In this document: in pieces, positions 33,986-46,849 of the stretch | Layout of the letters: each line of letters starts with the position of its first letter | Position numbering within the stretch: position 1 is the stretch's first letter | Assembly (NCBI GenBank): GCA_035610365.1 | Contig: CM069433.1 | Location: forward strand, 190,534,760 to 190,598,759 | Reading direction: 5' to 3' | DNA: 64,000 nucleotides | Source: Aquatica leii | Taxonomy: Eukaryota; Arthropoda; Insecta; Coleoptera; Lampyridae | Position numbers and translations under genes: made by a program | Notes under the pieces: generated by a model | What the model was told of the DNA's origin: nothing | Databases searched by the model: none | What the model saw: the letters and a program-made list of their open reading frames with translations, nothing else

Positions 33986-35570
33986 ACAACTGCTAAGGAT
34001 GGGCACTTAATATTTTATTAAATTAAATTCTAAAATTAAGGCAGAAAATTCAACTTTTGATTTGGTCAATTGATCGGTCATTGTCAATGTTCAATTGTCC
34101 AGTTGCAAACACTAGTTAGAATAATGTTCTCAAATTATATAAAACAAACGACCAAATGCCGTGAAAGAAATTGCAAAAAAGAAAAAAATATCACCGGTCT
34201 ACCATACGCGAATAAACTTCCGGTAATTCTTAAATTCGATCAGACCAGTTTTTAGACGGATCGCATCCAAAATAGCATAGTAACATCATAAAGAAGTCAA
34301 CGCTTCACTTATCGACTGGAAATCTGAGATGCAGTCATGAAACTACCAACCAAAGTCAATTTCTAAAAAAATAATTATTTTTTAGTCAAAACGACGCAGA
34401 AAGAAGTGAAAGCTTCTGTAAGGTCACATTGACAAAAATTTTTTATCGATGAATCATAAATTAGTTGACACGTTTTAAACCATATAAAAAACCAGTATCT
34501 GATTTTATGAACACGTGATATCCAGTTTAAAAGTATCTGGTATTAAAACGTTAACTGAATTATAACAAATTACAAAAATCGTGTGTTGTATCAACCAAAA
34601 TTTTGAGATCAAACCCAACATCCAAATCCAAAATGTCTAAATTTTGAAAAAAACTATACTGCAACAGATTTAAGTTTACCAAGCTGCAAAAAAAACATGA
34701 GTGTCCTTGAAAAGAGGAACAAACAAAACCTAAAACAAATCACTAGTTTTTATTATTTAAAACCCTCAGACCCTCAGACGTTGTCTTACTTTGCCTTATG
34801 GCAGTTTCGCCTCTGAGTACGCAGACGTTAATTTTGATCACACAAACAAAAACAGTTGGTAATGGCCAAAATATCAGTTCAACATTAGTAAGGTCTAAAA
34901 GACTATAAGTCAACCTAAGATAATCTTACTTAATAACTACTTTGACGGATTATCGTGACAGTCTTATTTAAATGTCTGTACAGCTTACCCATCGAAGACA
35001 AGCATCTTAGTATACTTTTCGTGCTGTATGAATTTAGCCCAGTCGTAAGTGTCATCTACTAATGTACGTTAGTGTCATGACTGACGAATAAGGCATACAC
35101 TAAATACAAGAATTCCAGCGTATGCTTATTATGTTAACCCAAGTTAGATGAACAATTGATTGATTGATGTGGCGAAGATTACGACGTATTGGAAGGCACA
35201 CCTGTTGAAATACCAAAAACTACTTCGGGAATCTAAAGCGCATTTTAGTTTTAATTAACGTATGAAACTCTTAGCGTCTTATTTGTGGTAACATGTTTGT
35301 ATATGTATCAGCTAAATTTTCAGAAAATGTTGAGATTTTATGTTGGACATGCCATTAGCTAATCGCACATTAAGAACGCTGAGTAAGTACTATGTTTCTT
35401 AAATTTTTATAATTTTTGGGGTCGGTCGTAGGTATGCACGGACAATTCCACATGTTTTAAACGGTGCGCTTTGTTTCATTATTGTGAAATCACAATAATT
35501 TTATGATAATTGTCGGTTTTTTGTCGTATTCACCAATATTAACTTATTGAATGTAACTTTAACCCGTATT
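33205..35570 (-). repeat. right arm of the large inverted repeat
   Basis: Reverse complement of 30640-32440 as described for the left arm. Shared blocks near the outer end include GGGGTCGGTCGTAGGTATGC (35419) and AGCGTCTTATTTGTGGTAAC (35272). The segment 33985-34750 has no partner in the left arm. Confidence 0.85.
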
Positions 35571-35574
35571 GCCT

Positions 35575-36130
35575 AATTGAAGGGTCCTACATTACTAGTT
35601 GTATTGCGATATTGTTGTCAAACCATTAGTTGTTATATAATTCTTATTCTAATTGTTTTTTTTTTATTCTTTTATGTTGTCGTTGAAATAAATATACTCA
35701 TTGTAAGACTGTTATTAGTCGATTTATCTACCTTAATCGTAGTCAGGTAAAAACGGGCATCTCACATTTTTCCCCGGTGCTCTTTTAATTAAATTATAAT
35801 CGGCACATAGAAGATCAGGCTGAATTCTATTAGTTACACATTTACGATCCACTCTCCAAAGGTCTTTCTTTGTGGTGATTAGATTACTGATAAATGATCG
35901 CAGGTTTAAGTTCTTAACGTAACAAAACACTGCAACGGTATTTGGAAAAAACCACACGATCTATTATATGGGAGTATGCATTGAAAATGAGCGTTTTGTA
36001 TTAAGACTCATAATTCGACAGGTATATATCCGATCGAGCTGAAATAAAATTTACCTGAAAGCCCTAAGCTGCAAACATCAGTCCAATTTCAACTGCCGAA
36101 GTGTAAAGACGTTTTTATCCGAAATTTTAA
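35575..36130. other. spacer and mariner 5' flank
   Basis: Contains a 74-residue minus-strand ORF (35733-35957) ending GKNVRCPFLPDYD that I do not recognise. The last ~100 bp are probably mariner 5' UTR. Confidence 0.4.
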
Positions 36131-36132
36131 AC

Positions 36133-37125
36133 ATGGCTGAGTTCGTGCCTACAAAACCGTTTATGCAAGGATTTCTTTTACATAACTTCCACCGAAAGAC
36201 AACAGCAGCTGAGGCGCATAGAATATTAGTGGAAACATACGGCAACAATGCTCTTTCAGAACAAGCATGTAGAAGATGGTTTCAACAATTCAAGGGTGCT
36301 GAGAAAAGGTTTGAAGATACCGAATTGAAGGCATTACTTGATGAAGATCCTCGCCAGACACGGGAAGAGCTTGCGGAAACATTGGGAGTCGATCAATCAA
36401 CAGTTTCTAGGCAACAACTAGGAATGATTCAAAAGCAAGGAAATTGGGTGCCGTATGAGTTGAAACCGAGGGACATCAAAAGACGATTTTTTACCTGCGA
36501 ACAGCTGCTTGCGCGACAAAAAAAGAAAAAGATTTCTGTATCGAATTGTTACTGGTGATGAAAAGTGGATGGGTTACGACAACCCTAAATGCAGAAAAGC
36601 ATGGGTCAAGCCCGGCGAGCTATCAACATCGACAGCGAAACCGAATATTCATGGTCCTAAGCTCATGCTCTGCATCTGATGGGACCAACTCCGAGTAATA
36701 TATTATAAGTTGCTTAAACCAAACGAGACGAGTACAGCAGACCGTTACCGACGACAATTGATCATACTAAGCCAAGCATTGAAGGATAAAAGGCCGCAAT
36801 AAGCCGAAAAACATGACAAGGTTATTCTTCAACATGACAACGCACGACCCCATGTTGCAAATGTTGTAAAAAACTACCTGGAAAACCTCAAATGGGAAGT
36901 CCTACCCCACCCGCCGTATTCACTAGACATTGCCCCATCCGATTACCATTCGTTCCGGTCGACGACTCATAGCCTTGCTGAGCAGCGATTTTCTTCTTAT
37001 GACAATACCAAAAAATGGGTCGATGACTGAATTTTCTCAAGAGACCAATTGTTTTTCTAGTGTGGAAACTGCATGCTACCTGAAAAGAGAAGGTCGTAGC
37101 TGCTGATGGAAAGTATTTTGAATGA
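36133..37125 (+). pseudogene. mariner transposase remnant (mauritiana-like, DD34D)
   Basis: MAEFVPTKPFMQGFLLHNFH and CRRWFQQFKGAEKRFED open a typical mariner HTH region. LGVDQSTVSRQQLGMIQKQG and WVPYELKPRD follow. A one-base insertion near 36525 breaks the frame; in the next frame RIVTGDEKW carries the first Asp. Further on come TAKPNIHGPKLMLCI near 36640, VILQHDNARPHVANVV near 36825 with the second Asp, and LPHPPYSLDIAPSDYH near 36905 with the third. Small deletions lie in the HTH linker near 36300 and in the linker near 36410. A stop interrupts the middle near 36680. It is non-functional. I did not identify the inverted repeats with confidence. Confidence 0.9.
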
Positions 37126-37129
37126 TAGT

Positions 37130-40100
37130 CTTCTCAAAATAAACTCCAGATACATATATTATAACATATATGATAGCATCGGATTTTGAAAAATACCACA
37201 GAAGAGACGTTCCAAAAACTCGGATCGTAATTAACAAGAATAAATGCAATGCCTTAAATATGGTCAATGTTTATCGTTGTGGGACCTCTAAAGCAGCAGA
37301 TATAAAACAACATTTGAATGGATTATTGACAAACTTTACCTCGAAGAGTCCTCTAACAAAGTCAATATAAGCAACTATGATCAACAACACAAGCAGTGTA
37401 CCCTCGATGAACAGATAATGTCCAGTGTATTTTATTTTTCTCTGGAAAACTCACTCTTAACGATGAGTTACAAAAAAATATAAATAGCCTTACATAGACA
37501 ATATCAAGCTGTGATTTTTTCATGAACTGTAATTGAAACAACAACAAAGTACGTCCTTACATTCCACAGCAAATGTTAGAAAATGCGTACAAGTTACTAC
37601 ATAACATATTATCTAGTAATTAGATATTTATTGATGCAGAGCTAAACAACTCATATAGACCGTAATTGATATTGTTATGCTAAATGTGGTCGGTGAGATT
37701 TTTGTACTGGAACGCCCATTTTTTGCTACATCAAGAGTGTTGTCTGTCAATTGGGGTTTTTTGACGAATTGAATTATCCCTCTAACGTACGCGCCCGGCG
37801 ATGCTTTCATCTCTAAATATTGCTGTTTATGTGAAAGTCGTTCTGGGGTAAGAATTCATTTCTATTTTCGTGATTTCATTTGATTTTATCGTATCGTTTA
37901 TTTCAGCCATTTATGTAAATCTACCTCGCTTCTCTTTTCTAGCCCATCTTTGTGTGACAAAATAAAAATATATTCGTGTTACCCCCCTGTGTGTTTCTAG
38001 TTTCCAACCGTTTTGGTGCCTTTTTAATTTTATTTTATAATTAGTACATCGAGACCTGCGATGCGCTTGCCGAATCATACCGAGTCAGTCGCTTGCCTTT
38101 CAGTTACGAGAAAATTCTCGTAACATCATCGTACCAAAGTCCCTACAAAATAAGAAGAAAATTGTGTTTCCTTTCTAAAATCATTCAGACTATCGTTGTT
38201 AACATTGTTATTAATACTAAGTTATTAAAAAGTAGAAAATTGGAAGGGTTTTTAAAAAAAAGAAAACAAAAATGTTATTATTACGTTCTCTAAGTATCTA
38301 TTAAAAGATTCTTAAACATTGAGAATAGCCGAGGTGATTTAAGAAGCTAACAGAATATCGTAGTCAAATATAAAACGAAAATTTGGCGCAGGAAATCGTC
38401 TTTAGTCAGTGATATACAATTTGCCGGTGTTAAATAAACTTCTCCCGAAATAATTCTGTTAATTTGACGATGCAGTTTATGGTACTTCTTATCGACAATT
38501 TTTACAGAATTTATCGATGTTTTTTGCTGTATTACCACTGAAGCGCTCCCGAAATATTTTGAGAAAATTGTCACAAAAGATGGAATGTTCAAGATCATTT
38601 AAAGTAAAAATATAAAATAAATGGTGTTTAACGCGGGTACCAGTGAAAATAAGTACCAGTTGATATACTGCGGACAGTGTTTATACATATAGAGTGATAG
38701 TCATATATAAATAAACTTTTCTTAAATATCGTTACATTTTATTAGTGTAGTTACGAATACGAATAATCTGGTTATAGTTTCAGTTACAAAAATATATGGA
38801 AAAAATGCTCCACGTAACTGGTTCTTAAAGAGAACAAAAAATTTAGATTTAATATAATCATTTTTTACAATTTCAACTTAAATATTCTGTTTAAGTGATT
38901 GTTACATAAGAATAAAAGAATACATTACTTTCTACGCGTTATCTTTAACTAGGGTTCAAAATGGTTATCTCTCTAAATAATCTAATTTTATTCTTCAAAA
39001 TTTCCGTGTAATTTTTTTTTAATACAACGAAATTAGAGTATGTTTCAGAAGAAGTGAGGTTTGACAAATTGAAATTTTCAATCATTTTAAGCAAATGAAC
39101 GCAACAAAACTGGTATCCAAAAAAATTTAAGAACCAGCTCTAATACAATCGAGACGTGGCAACAGCATCCAATCTCGATTAACAATGAAGTTATATCAAG
39201 ACCTACTTTACGTATATTCGATGAATACTGTTTGAACAAGGTTGTTAAAATTAAAAACAATCGTAGAACGTTTCTTTTGACAAAAAAACTACAAACAAAT
39301 ATTGTTTTGTTTGTTTAAAATGTTAAAATCGGTCAGAGTAAAAATTTCCTATAAGAAAAGTCATGCACGATTGCGCGTACCTGACATTTATGCATTGGCC
39401 GACTTCGGTTTGTTCAACTTTAATCTATAACTGAGCAATCAAGTTTTAAAAGTGTTTAAATCCCTTAATTGTATTTGTTTAGATTTTGTCAAGGCTACTA
39501 ACTACTATTGATGTTATTTACTTTTTTTTATTATTCCAAGTTTTTTATAAACAAATATATTCAGAATGAGAAAGTAATTATTGCAGTAATATAGATATAT
39601 TGCGCATATAACAAATAATTTGATAGTGAAAGTCGCGTAATTAAATACTAATCTTATTACGATCGAAACAATTTCTTACATTAACGTTGCACACAATATT
39701 GCAGCAACTCTTAAGGGTTACATAACTGCTATAGTTAATTACTAAGTACCAGTAAAGTAGTGTATAAGAACATTAAAAAATTTGACAAACTGAACTAAAT
39801 CTTGAAGAATTAAATACAACATGTGTATGTATAGTACCAAAACGAAAAAGACCATAGAAGAAATAAAGAAAATTCCACAAACAAAATTGTATACATAACC
39901 CAATGATTTTCCTTAGTGTATTAAAACAAGTGTATAAAATATTCATGTTAATGTTATTAACGTTCTTATCTTATAATATTGAAATCTATATGACGCATTT
40001 CATCAATATGGCCCCACAGCTGTCATAATTCATAAATTATAATTGATAGACGCTAAATTGAATATACTTTTAAAACGATTATTGTATGAAGAATTAATTG

Positions 40101-40825
40101 TGAATAGAAACGATGTACTGCAACTGTGGTTTTACTAAGAACCGTAATTGACACAAAACCGTTCATGTAGCAAAAACAATTGAATAACTTTATTTTATTA
40201 GTAAGTAGTTGTTTTTCTTGCTATTTCGAAACTAACACTGCAAAAATATATGCATTTGCAAAGTTTACTTTTTTCATTTCTTTTAGAAACCGAATTCGAA
40301 TTACCGCGTTTTATTATACACACAGGAAATAAAAATGCAACTATTTAAATTGTTAAACACGTTATATAAGACAACAAAAAGTTATTAATTTTGAATTCGT
40401 TATCTATAGAATAATTTCCATTTAAGAATTCCTTTCATTCTCACTTTTATATAGGGTATTTACCTAATATTCTAATAATAATTAATAGAAAATATACTTA
40501 AACTTAATAAATGTTTATAAAGTAATATTTTTTTAGTTATTTAGCAAATAAAAAACGACAAAAATTAACGATTAATAATAGTTTAATCCCTCACTTCTAA
40601 TCCTCCAGACAATTACATATACACTCAAATAGTTTTTGAAATTCTAAACACTATCAAACTTTGTTATACCCGCGAATACATTATTTAAATAGTCATACAA
40701 TAGCAACAAATCAAGAATGAAAGTATTAAGAAAAAAATATGATGTAATTTGAAAAAGCTAAAGTGCGAGAATTATTTTAAAGAGTTAACAAATGATTAAT
40801 ATAGTCACAAACAAATTAATTTTTT
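37130..40825. other. 3.7-kb AT-rich stretch, no gene recognised
   Basis: Several ORFs of 60-83 codons on both strands, none with recognisable motifs. Confidence 0.5.
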
Positions 40826-40829
40826 CGTG

Positions 40830-41570
40830 AGGGGTCTATTTTGCTGAATTAATTACAAAACACAAACCATCTTCATTATGGTCATTCTGTTCAATTATTA
40901 AATCTATGTCAAAAGTAAACGATGACGTTGATCTGGAAAAATATGGTAAACAACGAGCGTTTTTAAAAAGAAAATCTGAAGGATTTGAAGCAAAAAAGTC
41001 TTCCACTCTGACTCCAGAACAAATTAGGAAATTTATTGACAAAGCTCCTGATGAAGGTTTTCTCTTACATAAGGTGAATATACATATTTATTCTGATCTA
41101 TACATAAATTCATTTTTATTTTTTTCAGGTTATATTACTTTTTGAAATTATGGGCGCATGCCGCTCAAACGAGCTTTATAAAATAAATATAGAAATCACA
41201 ATTATTAATAACAATACCCAAGACTAAAAACTCTAACCAGAAAAAAAGTACATCGATCTCCGTTCGTCACAGGTAAAAATCAATTCAGTATTTCCAAATT
41301 ATCAAAATCTAAATGTACATTACAACGTATAAGAAAAAAAATTTGCAGATATTAGCAAACAAATTGCCAAATATTTCAACTTGCCAAATTTAAAGCTATA
41401 CCGGCCATTGTTATCGCAGATAACTCTGTACATCGATGGTGAATACTACTGCTAAACAGATAAATAGTAATGCAACATCGTTGTTCGTTATAGCAACCGC
41501 AATTCCAAACAAAGTCTTCCAAAGTTATTGATAGTTCACCACCAAATATTATTGACAAAGTTGGTAATTG
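40830..41570 (+). pseudogene. Crypton-like tyrosine recombinase fragment with a short intron
   Basis: Opens in frame with KHKPSSLWSFCSIIKSM and continues DLEKYGKQRAFLKRKSEGFE and TLTPEQIRKFIDKAPDEGFL, the N-terminal part of the Crypton/QRICH1-ZMYM family. A 55-nt GT...TTTTTCAG segment (41074-41128) interrupts the frame; removing it gives LLHK|VILLFEIMGACRSNELYK, which fits the family, so it is almost certainly an intron. Past this, frames shift: YIDLRSSQVKINS near 41250, ISKQIAKYFNLPN near 41355, and YTGHCYRR near 41400, which contains the conserved His/Arg part of the recombinase active site. The rest is degraded. It could be a transposon relic or a decayed Crypton-derived host gene. Confidence 0.7.
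41074..41128 (+). other. intron inside the Crypton-like fragment
   Basis: Starts GTGAATATA, ends in a T-tract plus CAG, phase 0, 55 nt. Splicing restores the conserved reading. Confidence 0.7.
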
Positions 41571-41904
41571 AAAACCTCGAATTAATCCTCCCTTGCCGCA
41601 GCTGTCCTTATTGACTCGTGGTATAATCTACTAATATTTCGTTAACATTTACTCATAATGCCTAGGATACGAGATACGTAAACATATACATAATAACCGG
41701 AACATAATAAGAAGACTTTATCAATTCATTGCGTCCTCAAAAACAATATATTTTTCTTCATTTATTTTATATTTAGATTATCACAAATTTTCTATTTCTT
41801 TTTGAGCATTTTTTTAAACATGTTTGGGTATAATTCTTACACATTTATTATGATTGTAAAGTTAATTCTCAGAAATTAAAGATAGCGCAAAATTATTAAT
41901 TAAT

Positions 41905-42670
41905 TAATTGGAAACCGAATTTCCAGGTTGCCGGTACATAACAATAAATCGATCACTTCAAAATAGTATCAAAGGGTACACAGCTGCAAAAAAACCAATT
42001 CTTACAAATGAAGATCAGAGACGAAAGTTGGACTTTGTTCGACGCTATATTAAAGAGCCACCAGAACTTTGGCATAATGTTATATTTTTAGGCAAGACGG
42101 TAAATACATATTATCAATAAAAAATTTCTAAAATAAATAAATTAACGTGGCAGCTCCAAAATTATCATGGCCCTCTAAAAGTATAACGACCTTGAAATTT
42201 TAGGTATGAAACCCAATACCTGAAAACCATTACAAAAAGTGGAAGATTTGGTGTTAAAATTTGGGAACGGATAAGCTGCCAAGGTCTAAGGCTCCTGGAA
42301 GATAGAAGGCCGCTTAAATTCTCAAAACAGTATCTTCACATACTGGCGGATTCTACTGTAAATTGATTGAATTTTCAATAGTTTAATACACATTTAATAA
42401 TGAAACATTGTGTCTAGAGTATGGTTTTCTTATCGTTATAAGGTATTGCACCAGTTCACAAGGCAATATTCGTGTTTTACCATTGCCACCTACTAGTTCC
42501 AATTTAAACATTATTGAACACATCCATTTTCAACCAGCCAGTGCTTAGGAACTAATAATGGGGATTCAAGACTCTTGGGACAACATCCAACCTGACCTAA
42601 TTGCACAACTCATTAAATATCTATTTATGGTTTGTAAAAAACGATTAAAAAGTTGAAAGATATACCCATT
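41905..42670 (+). pseudogene. Tc1-like transposase fragment
   Basis: KGYTAAKKPILTNEDQRRKL and YIKEPPELWHNVIFLGKT near 41965-42095 correspond to the region up to the first catalytic Asp of Tc1-type transposases; the expected WSDE reads FLGK, so the Asp is lost. Later in other frames: RISCQGLRLLEDRRPLKF near 42270, NIRVLPLPPTSSNLNIIEHI near 42460, and MGIQDSWDNIQPDLIAQLIK near 42560, the C-terminal helix. Multiple frameshifts. Confidence 0.8.
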
Positions 42671-42679
42671 TTTGATTAC

Positions 42680-43588
42680 TGAAATGTTATTGTTTTATTG
42701 CAAGGTGTTTAATGATTTAAATAGTTGCACTTGTATTTACTGTTTTCTTAATGTACAGAATTTTAATTGAAAAAAATATAACATTATTCCAGATAGAACG
42801 CCATAATTCGAACTAAATGAAAAAATTTAAACTTTTCGAATGCATATATTTTTGTAGTGTTAGTTTCGAAATAAGCACGAAAAGCAATAAATAACTACTT
42901 AGCGAGAACAGTAGACACCGCAGCAGGTATAAAATTATAATATAACATTCCGAATAAATACAAACTTATAGGCGATGTAATCCAACAGTGTAAATTATCC
43001 TCGGGGAATCCTATTGTCCCATTTTTATTTCATATGGGTCTACAATCCGAACAGAAAAGTTTTGCAACCAACTGGTACACCTGCTAAAAGCCAAGGCTCA
43101 GGTCTATAAAAAAATCAAATCGATAGTCGATAACGATGCGGGAAGCGACATTTTCGATAATATATATATATATATATACCACGGATAGTGTTCGTGACCC
43201 AAAATCCGTTTCTGCCAACGAAATTTCAGTTTCAGGAAAAGAAAGTAAAGCTAACTTTTAAGGGATAAATAAAATGAATATCCAATGATAATACAAACTC
43301 ACACAATAAATTATCAATCGTACAGAATTTTTCCAATTTCTGCTTCTTTAAGGTATCGCCTAATTTATTACCGAACAAAGCAACTTGTATGCTACCGACC
43401 AAGATTCAAATAGACCACACCCAAGTATTCAGTTTTTTGTTAATCAAATCTTAGTAACCAACCTGGCCATGAGAAATTATTTAAAGTACGTCACGTACAG
43501 TACCTAATGCCCCAGATTGGAATGTCAGTGCAGCAAAACGCAATACATTTTTGTCATCATCTGTCATTTTGATTTATAACTTATTATG
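42680..43588. other. non-coding, with a (TA)n microsatellite
   Basis: Nothing recognised except the simple repeat at 43161-43178. Confidence 0.5.
43161..43178. repeat. (TA)9 microsatellite
   Basis: Uninterrupted TA units seen directly. Confidence 0.95.
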
Positions 43589-43596
43589 CTTTAAAA

Positions 43597-46292
43597 CAGG
43601 GGTCTCCAAACTACGGCCCGCGGGCCAACACCAGCCCGCGAGCGTCACCAATCCGGCCCGCGATAGCGGGCCTGACGTGGCTGGTATCCGTCCCCCCCTT
43701 TAATTTATTTTGATAAATTAAATCAAACAAAGCAATTATACAAAATAATAATCAGATGTTTTATTTACAGACTAAAAATACAATAATCTACAAAATTAAA
43801 TTATTAAACATTAAATTAGTATAGGTATGTATATAAGTACTTAATGAGATTTATGCAGCTGTGACTTTCCACTGACGATCGTTTGCAGTTGTGGATTAAA
43901 TTTACTTGTGCCAATTATTACAAGCAACTTAAGATGCTCGTCAGTTAACTTTGATCTGTAAACATTTTTTGTGTATTTAATTTTGGAAAATGTTTTTTCG
44001 CACAGGTACGTCGTTCCAAAAGTGGTAAAATAGCCACGAGCAAATTTATGCACTTGATCAAACTGTGTGAGACTCTTATAAAATTCTAGTAATGATGAGT
44101 TTTGATATTTTTCTTTAAAAATATCGCTACATTGCAAATCAATAATTTCCATTTGAAGTTCTGGGGGAAGGGTTTCTATATGTGTGATAAATGGATTCTG
44201 GAAGATCTTGATGTCATTTGCAATTGCGTCAATATCAGAAAAACGAGATTCAAAATTTATTTTTAACGCCTCCAAAGCTTCAGTTGCAAAATCAATGGGA
44301 AATGGAGTGTCAGTTTGCTGACTGAACGTTTGACACGAAACATTTTTTATTTAATTGGGATTGAAACAAAGCGATTTTCCGTCGGAATGACTTAATATGT
44401 GTGTACAAATCAGGCAGAAGCTGATTTTCTCCTTGCAATCGTAAATTAAGGTCGTTCATATGTTTAGTCAAATCTGTATAAAATGATAACTTCCATAACC
44501 AGTCATCGTTTTGCAACTGCGCGAGTGGACGATTCTTTTCGTTCAAAAAAATTTCTATTATTGCTCGTAGCTCAAAAAATCGGGTAAGAACTTTTCCACA
44601 AGTAAGCCAACGTACTGCAGTATAATATGGCAAGTCATTTTCTCCGATCTCTACAATAAACTCGCGGAATTGACGATGATTAAGCGCATGCGATCTGATA
44701 AAGTTGACAACCGATATGATTGGCTTTAAAACTTCTGACATATCCAAGCATTTTGCGCACAAAGACTGTTGATGGATGATACAATGTACTATTAATGGTT
44801 TTGATCCACCATCATTTTCGACAGCCTTTGATACGAGAGCAACCACACCTTTATTTATTCCACACATATTTTTGCCACCATCAGTGGTAATGGATTTCAA
44901 GTTTTTCCATTTAAGATTGCTTTTCTGAACAGCATTTTCAACTCCTTTAAAAATATCTTCACAGTGGTCGTGCCGTGAATGCTATGAACATCTAAAAGCT
45001 CTTCATACACTTCGTAATTTTTATCTACCCCTCGAATAAAAATTAATACCTGAGCAGTATCTGAAACATCCGTCGACTCATCTAGGGCCAGAGAGAACCA
45101 CTCTAGGAGACGATTTTTGTCATTTAATTGAGATAATATATTTTCTGCAACTTTATCAATTCTTCGAGCCACAGTGTTTGCTGACAAACTTATGTTTTTA
45201 AATAAATTAGCCTTTTCTGGACACATTTCTTCTGCCGCTGCAATTATGCAATCCTTGATTAATTCACCGTCAGTAAATGGTTTCCCATGTTTTGCAATGG
45301 AATGAGCTACGCGGAAACTAGCACGAGTTGCGGCTTCTTGTTCACTATTGACTTTTTTGAACAAGAATTGTTGAGATTTCAAGCCGCGCTTCATTGATTA
45401 AAATTTTTCAGATCTTAAGCTTCCCGTAAATTTTGAGTAATTCTGAGAATGCATAGTCTCATAATGCCGTTTTATATTGTACTCTTTGAGGACGGCTATG
45501 GTTACATTACAAATTAAACACGTTGCTTTATTATTTGACTCGATTACAAAATATTGACAGCCCCATTGCTCTTTAAATGTTCTGCACTCACTATCTATTT
45601 TTCGTTTTTTTTCCATATTTGTCAATTCATACACAAAGCACGTAACTTCTAATCAAAATAATATTTAGGTTTTGCACCAACACCTACAGTACATACACGC
45701 AATCAATCCGCTTTTTCCACCGTACTGACATGTCCATGACAATTTGCGTACGTGAGGAGGCGCACCACGCCACAATTTGTTACTACGACGGCATACATAC
45801 AAAGGGCCCGACAAAGGTACATTGGCGCCGGGGTGCCAGATAAAAGTTGCTGCTCTTAAAAACCGCAAAAATAAACAATAACTCAAGTCTGAGAATTATT
45901 TATCTGCAACTTCTTGGAAACAAACATGCAACGTAGTTGAAAATGAAAACTATACCTAAAATAAACAATCGTAAATTTGAAGGATATGCTACAAATACGT
46001 ACAATAATATTAATCATCGGTTTATATTTGTAGGAGCAACACTTGCAAAGTAATATCTTAACACCAATGTTACGAATGACGTATTTTTTGTAAAGTATAT
46101 ACTACATAATACACGTACAAATTTTACCTATTTAATTCATAAGCAGTAGTTTTTAATTTATATTCTATATTTATACCATTAATAAGGAAATAAAGATTTG
46201 AGATATAGTAATTCTTCTGGCTAGACCTTGGCCCTTTGGGTTTTGTTGAGCAATCAGTCTGGCCCTTAGACTAAAAAGTTTGGAGACCTCTG
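43597..46292 (-). mobile_element. complete hAT transposon (Charlie/GTF2IRD2-like), 2.7 kb
   Basis: Ends CAGGGGTCTCCAAACT (43597) and AGTTTGGAGACCTCTG (to 46292) are inverted repeats with one mismatch, flanked by an identical 8-bp target duplication CTTTAAAA at 43589-43596 and 46293-46300. This is the hAT signature. The first 90 bp are strikingly GC-rich (CGGCCCGCGGGCC) against the AT-rich surroundings. One minus-strand transposase fills the element. The perfect duplication suggests a recent insertion. Confidence 0.96.
43841..45634 (-). pseudogene. hAT transposase with BED-type zinc finger, three lesions
   Basis: N-terminal MEKKRKIDSECRTFKEQWGC, then a zinc finger CLICNVTIAVLKEYNIKRHY...H near 45510. 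A single TAA near 45405 interrupts LRSEKF|SMKRGLKSQQFLFKK. The DDE/RNase-H-like core follows, with SLALDESTDVSDTAQVLIF near 45080. A one-base shift near 44897 precedes KSITTDGGKNMCGINKGVVA, and another near 44310-44330 precedes FATEALEALKINFESRFSDI. The hAT dimerisation region ends with FTTFGTTYLCEKTFSKIKY near 44010. In total about 600 codons, the usual length for this family. Apart from the three lesions it is complete. Confidence 0.93.
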
Positions 46293-46300
46293 CTTTAAAA

Positions 46301-46845
46301 CATTGTTACCTTCAATGGGACAACACTGTGTTACAATATTTAATCAAACCAGTCAGAAAAAAAATTCAAATAAAAAAATCCTCATCTTCAAGACGCCTTG
46401 TTGCAATCTAAATTAGAGGTCTTCTAGAGTATACGAATCAGTTCAAAAAAGTAATACCTACGCATTTATTTGTACTTGTACCACATAAGGCCAGTAGCTG
46501 TTTTTAGCCAAGTTTCAAACAAAATCATAATTTTAACCATCTTACGTTGGAAGGTGTCTGCAATACTACATATGACAAATTCTAGAGTTTGAACGATGAC
46601 TGCTAGATGATGTACACCACATCGGTTGCACAGTATAAAATTAGAGGTTAAAACCCATAGTGAGTAGTATGTCTTGACTTTTGCAGTAAATTCTACTTTT
46701 TTTTAACAAAATCGCGCTGCTCTTAATAAAACTACACATAGTGAAGTAAACTGGTCTTATTAGGTGTAGTGTAGCGGCTGTGTTTAGGCCATATTCTTTG
46801 TTACTAATATATACTAAGTTTGTAATGGGATGCCCGTCTTAAAGA
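46301..46845. other. non-coding spacer
   Basis: No coding signal recognised. Confidence 0.5.
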
Positions 46846-46849
46846 CATC

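Noticed and set aside
35733-35957. 74-codon minus-strand ORF ending GKNVRCPFLPDYD
   Set aside because: Composition suggests old coding sequence, but I could not place it in any family.
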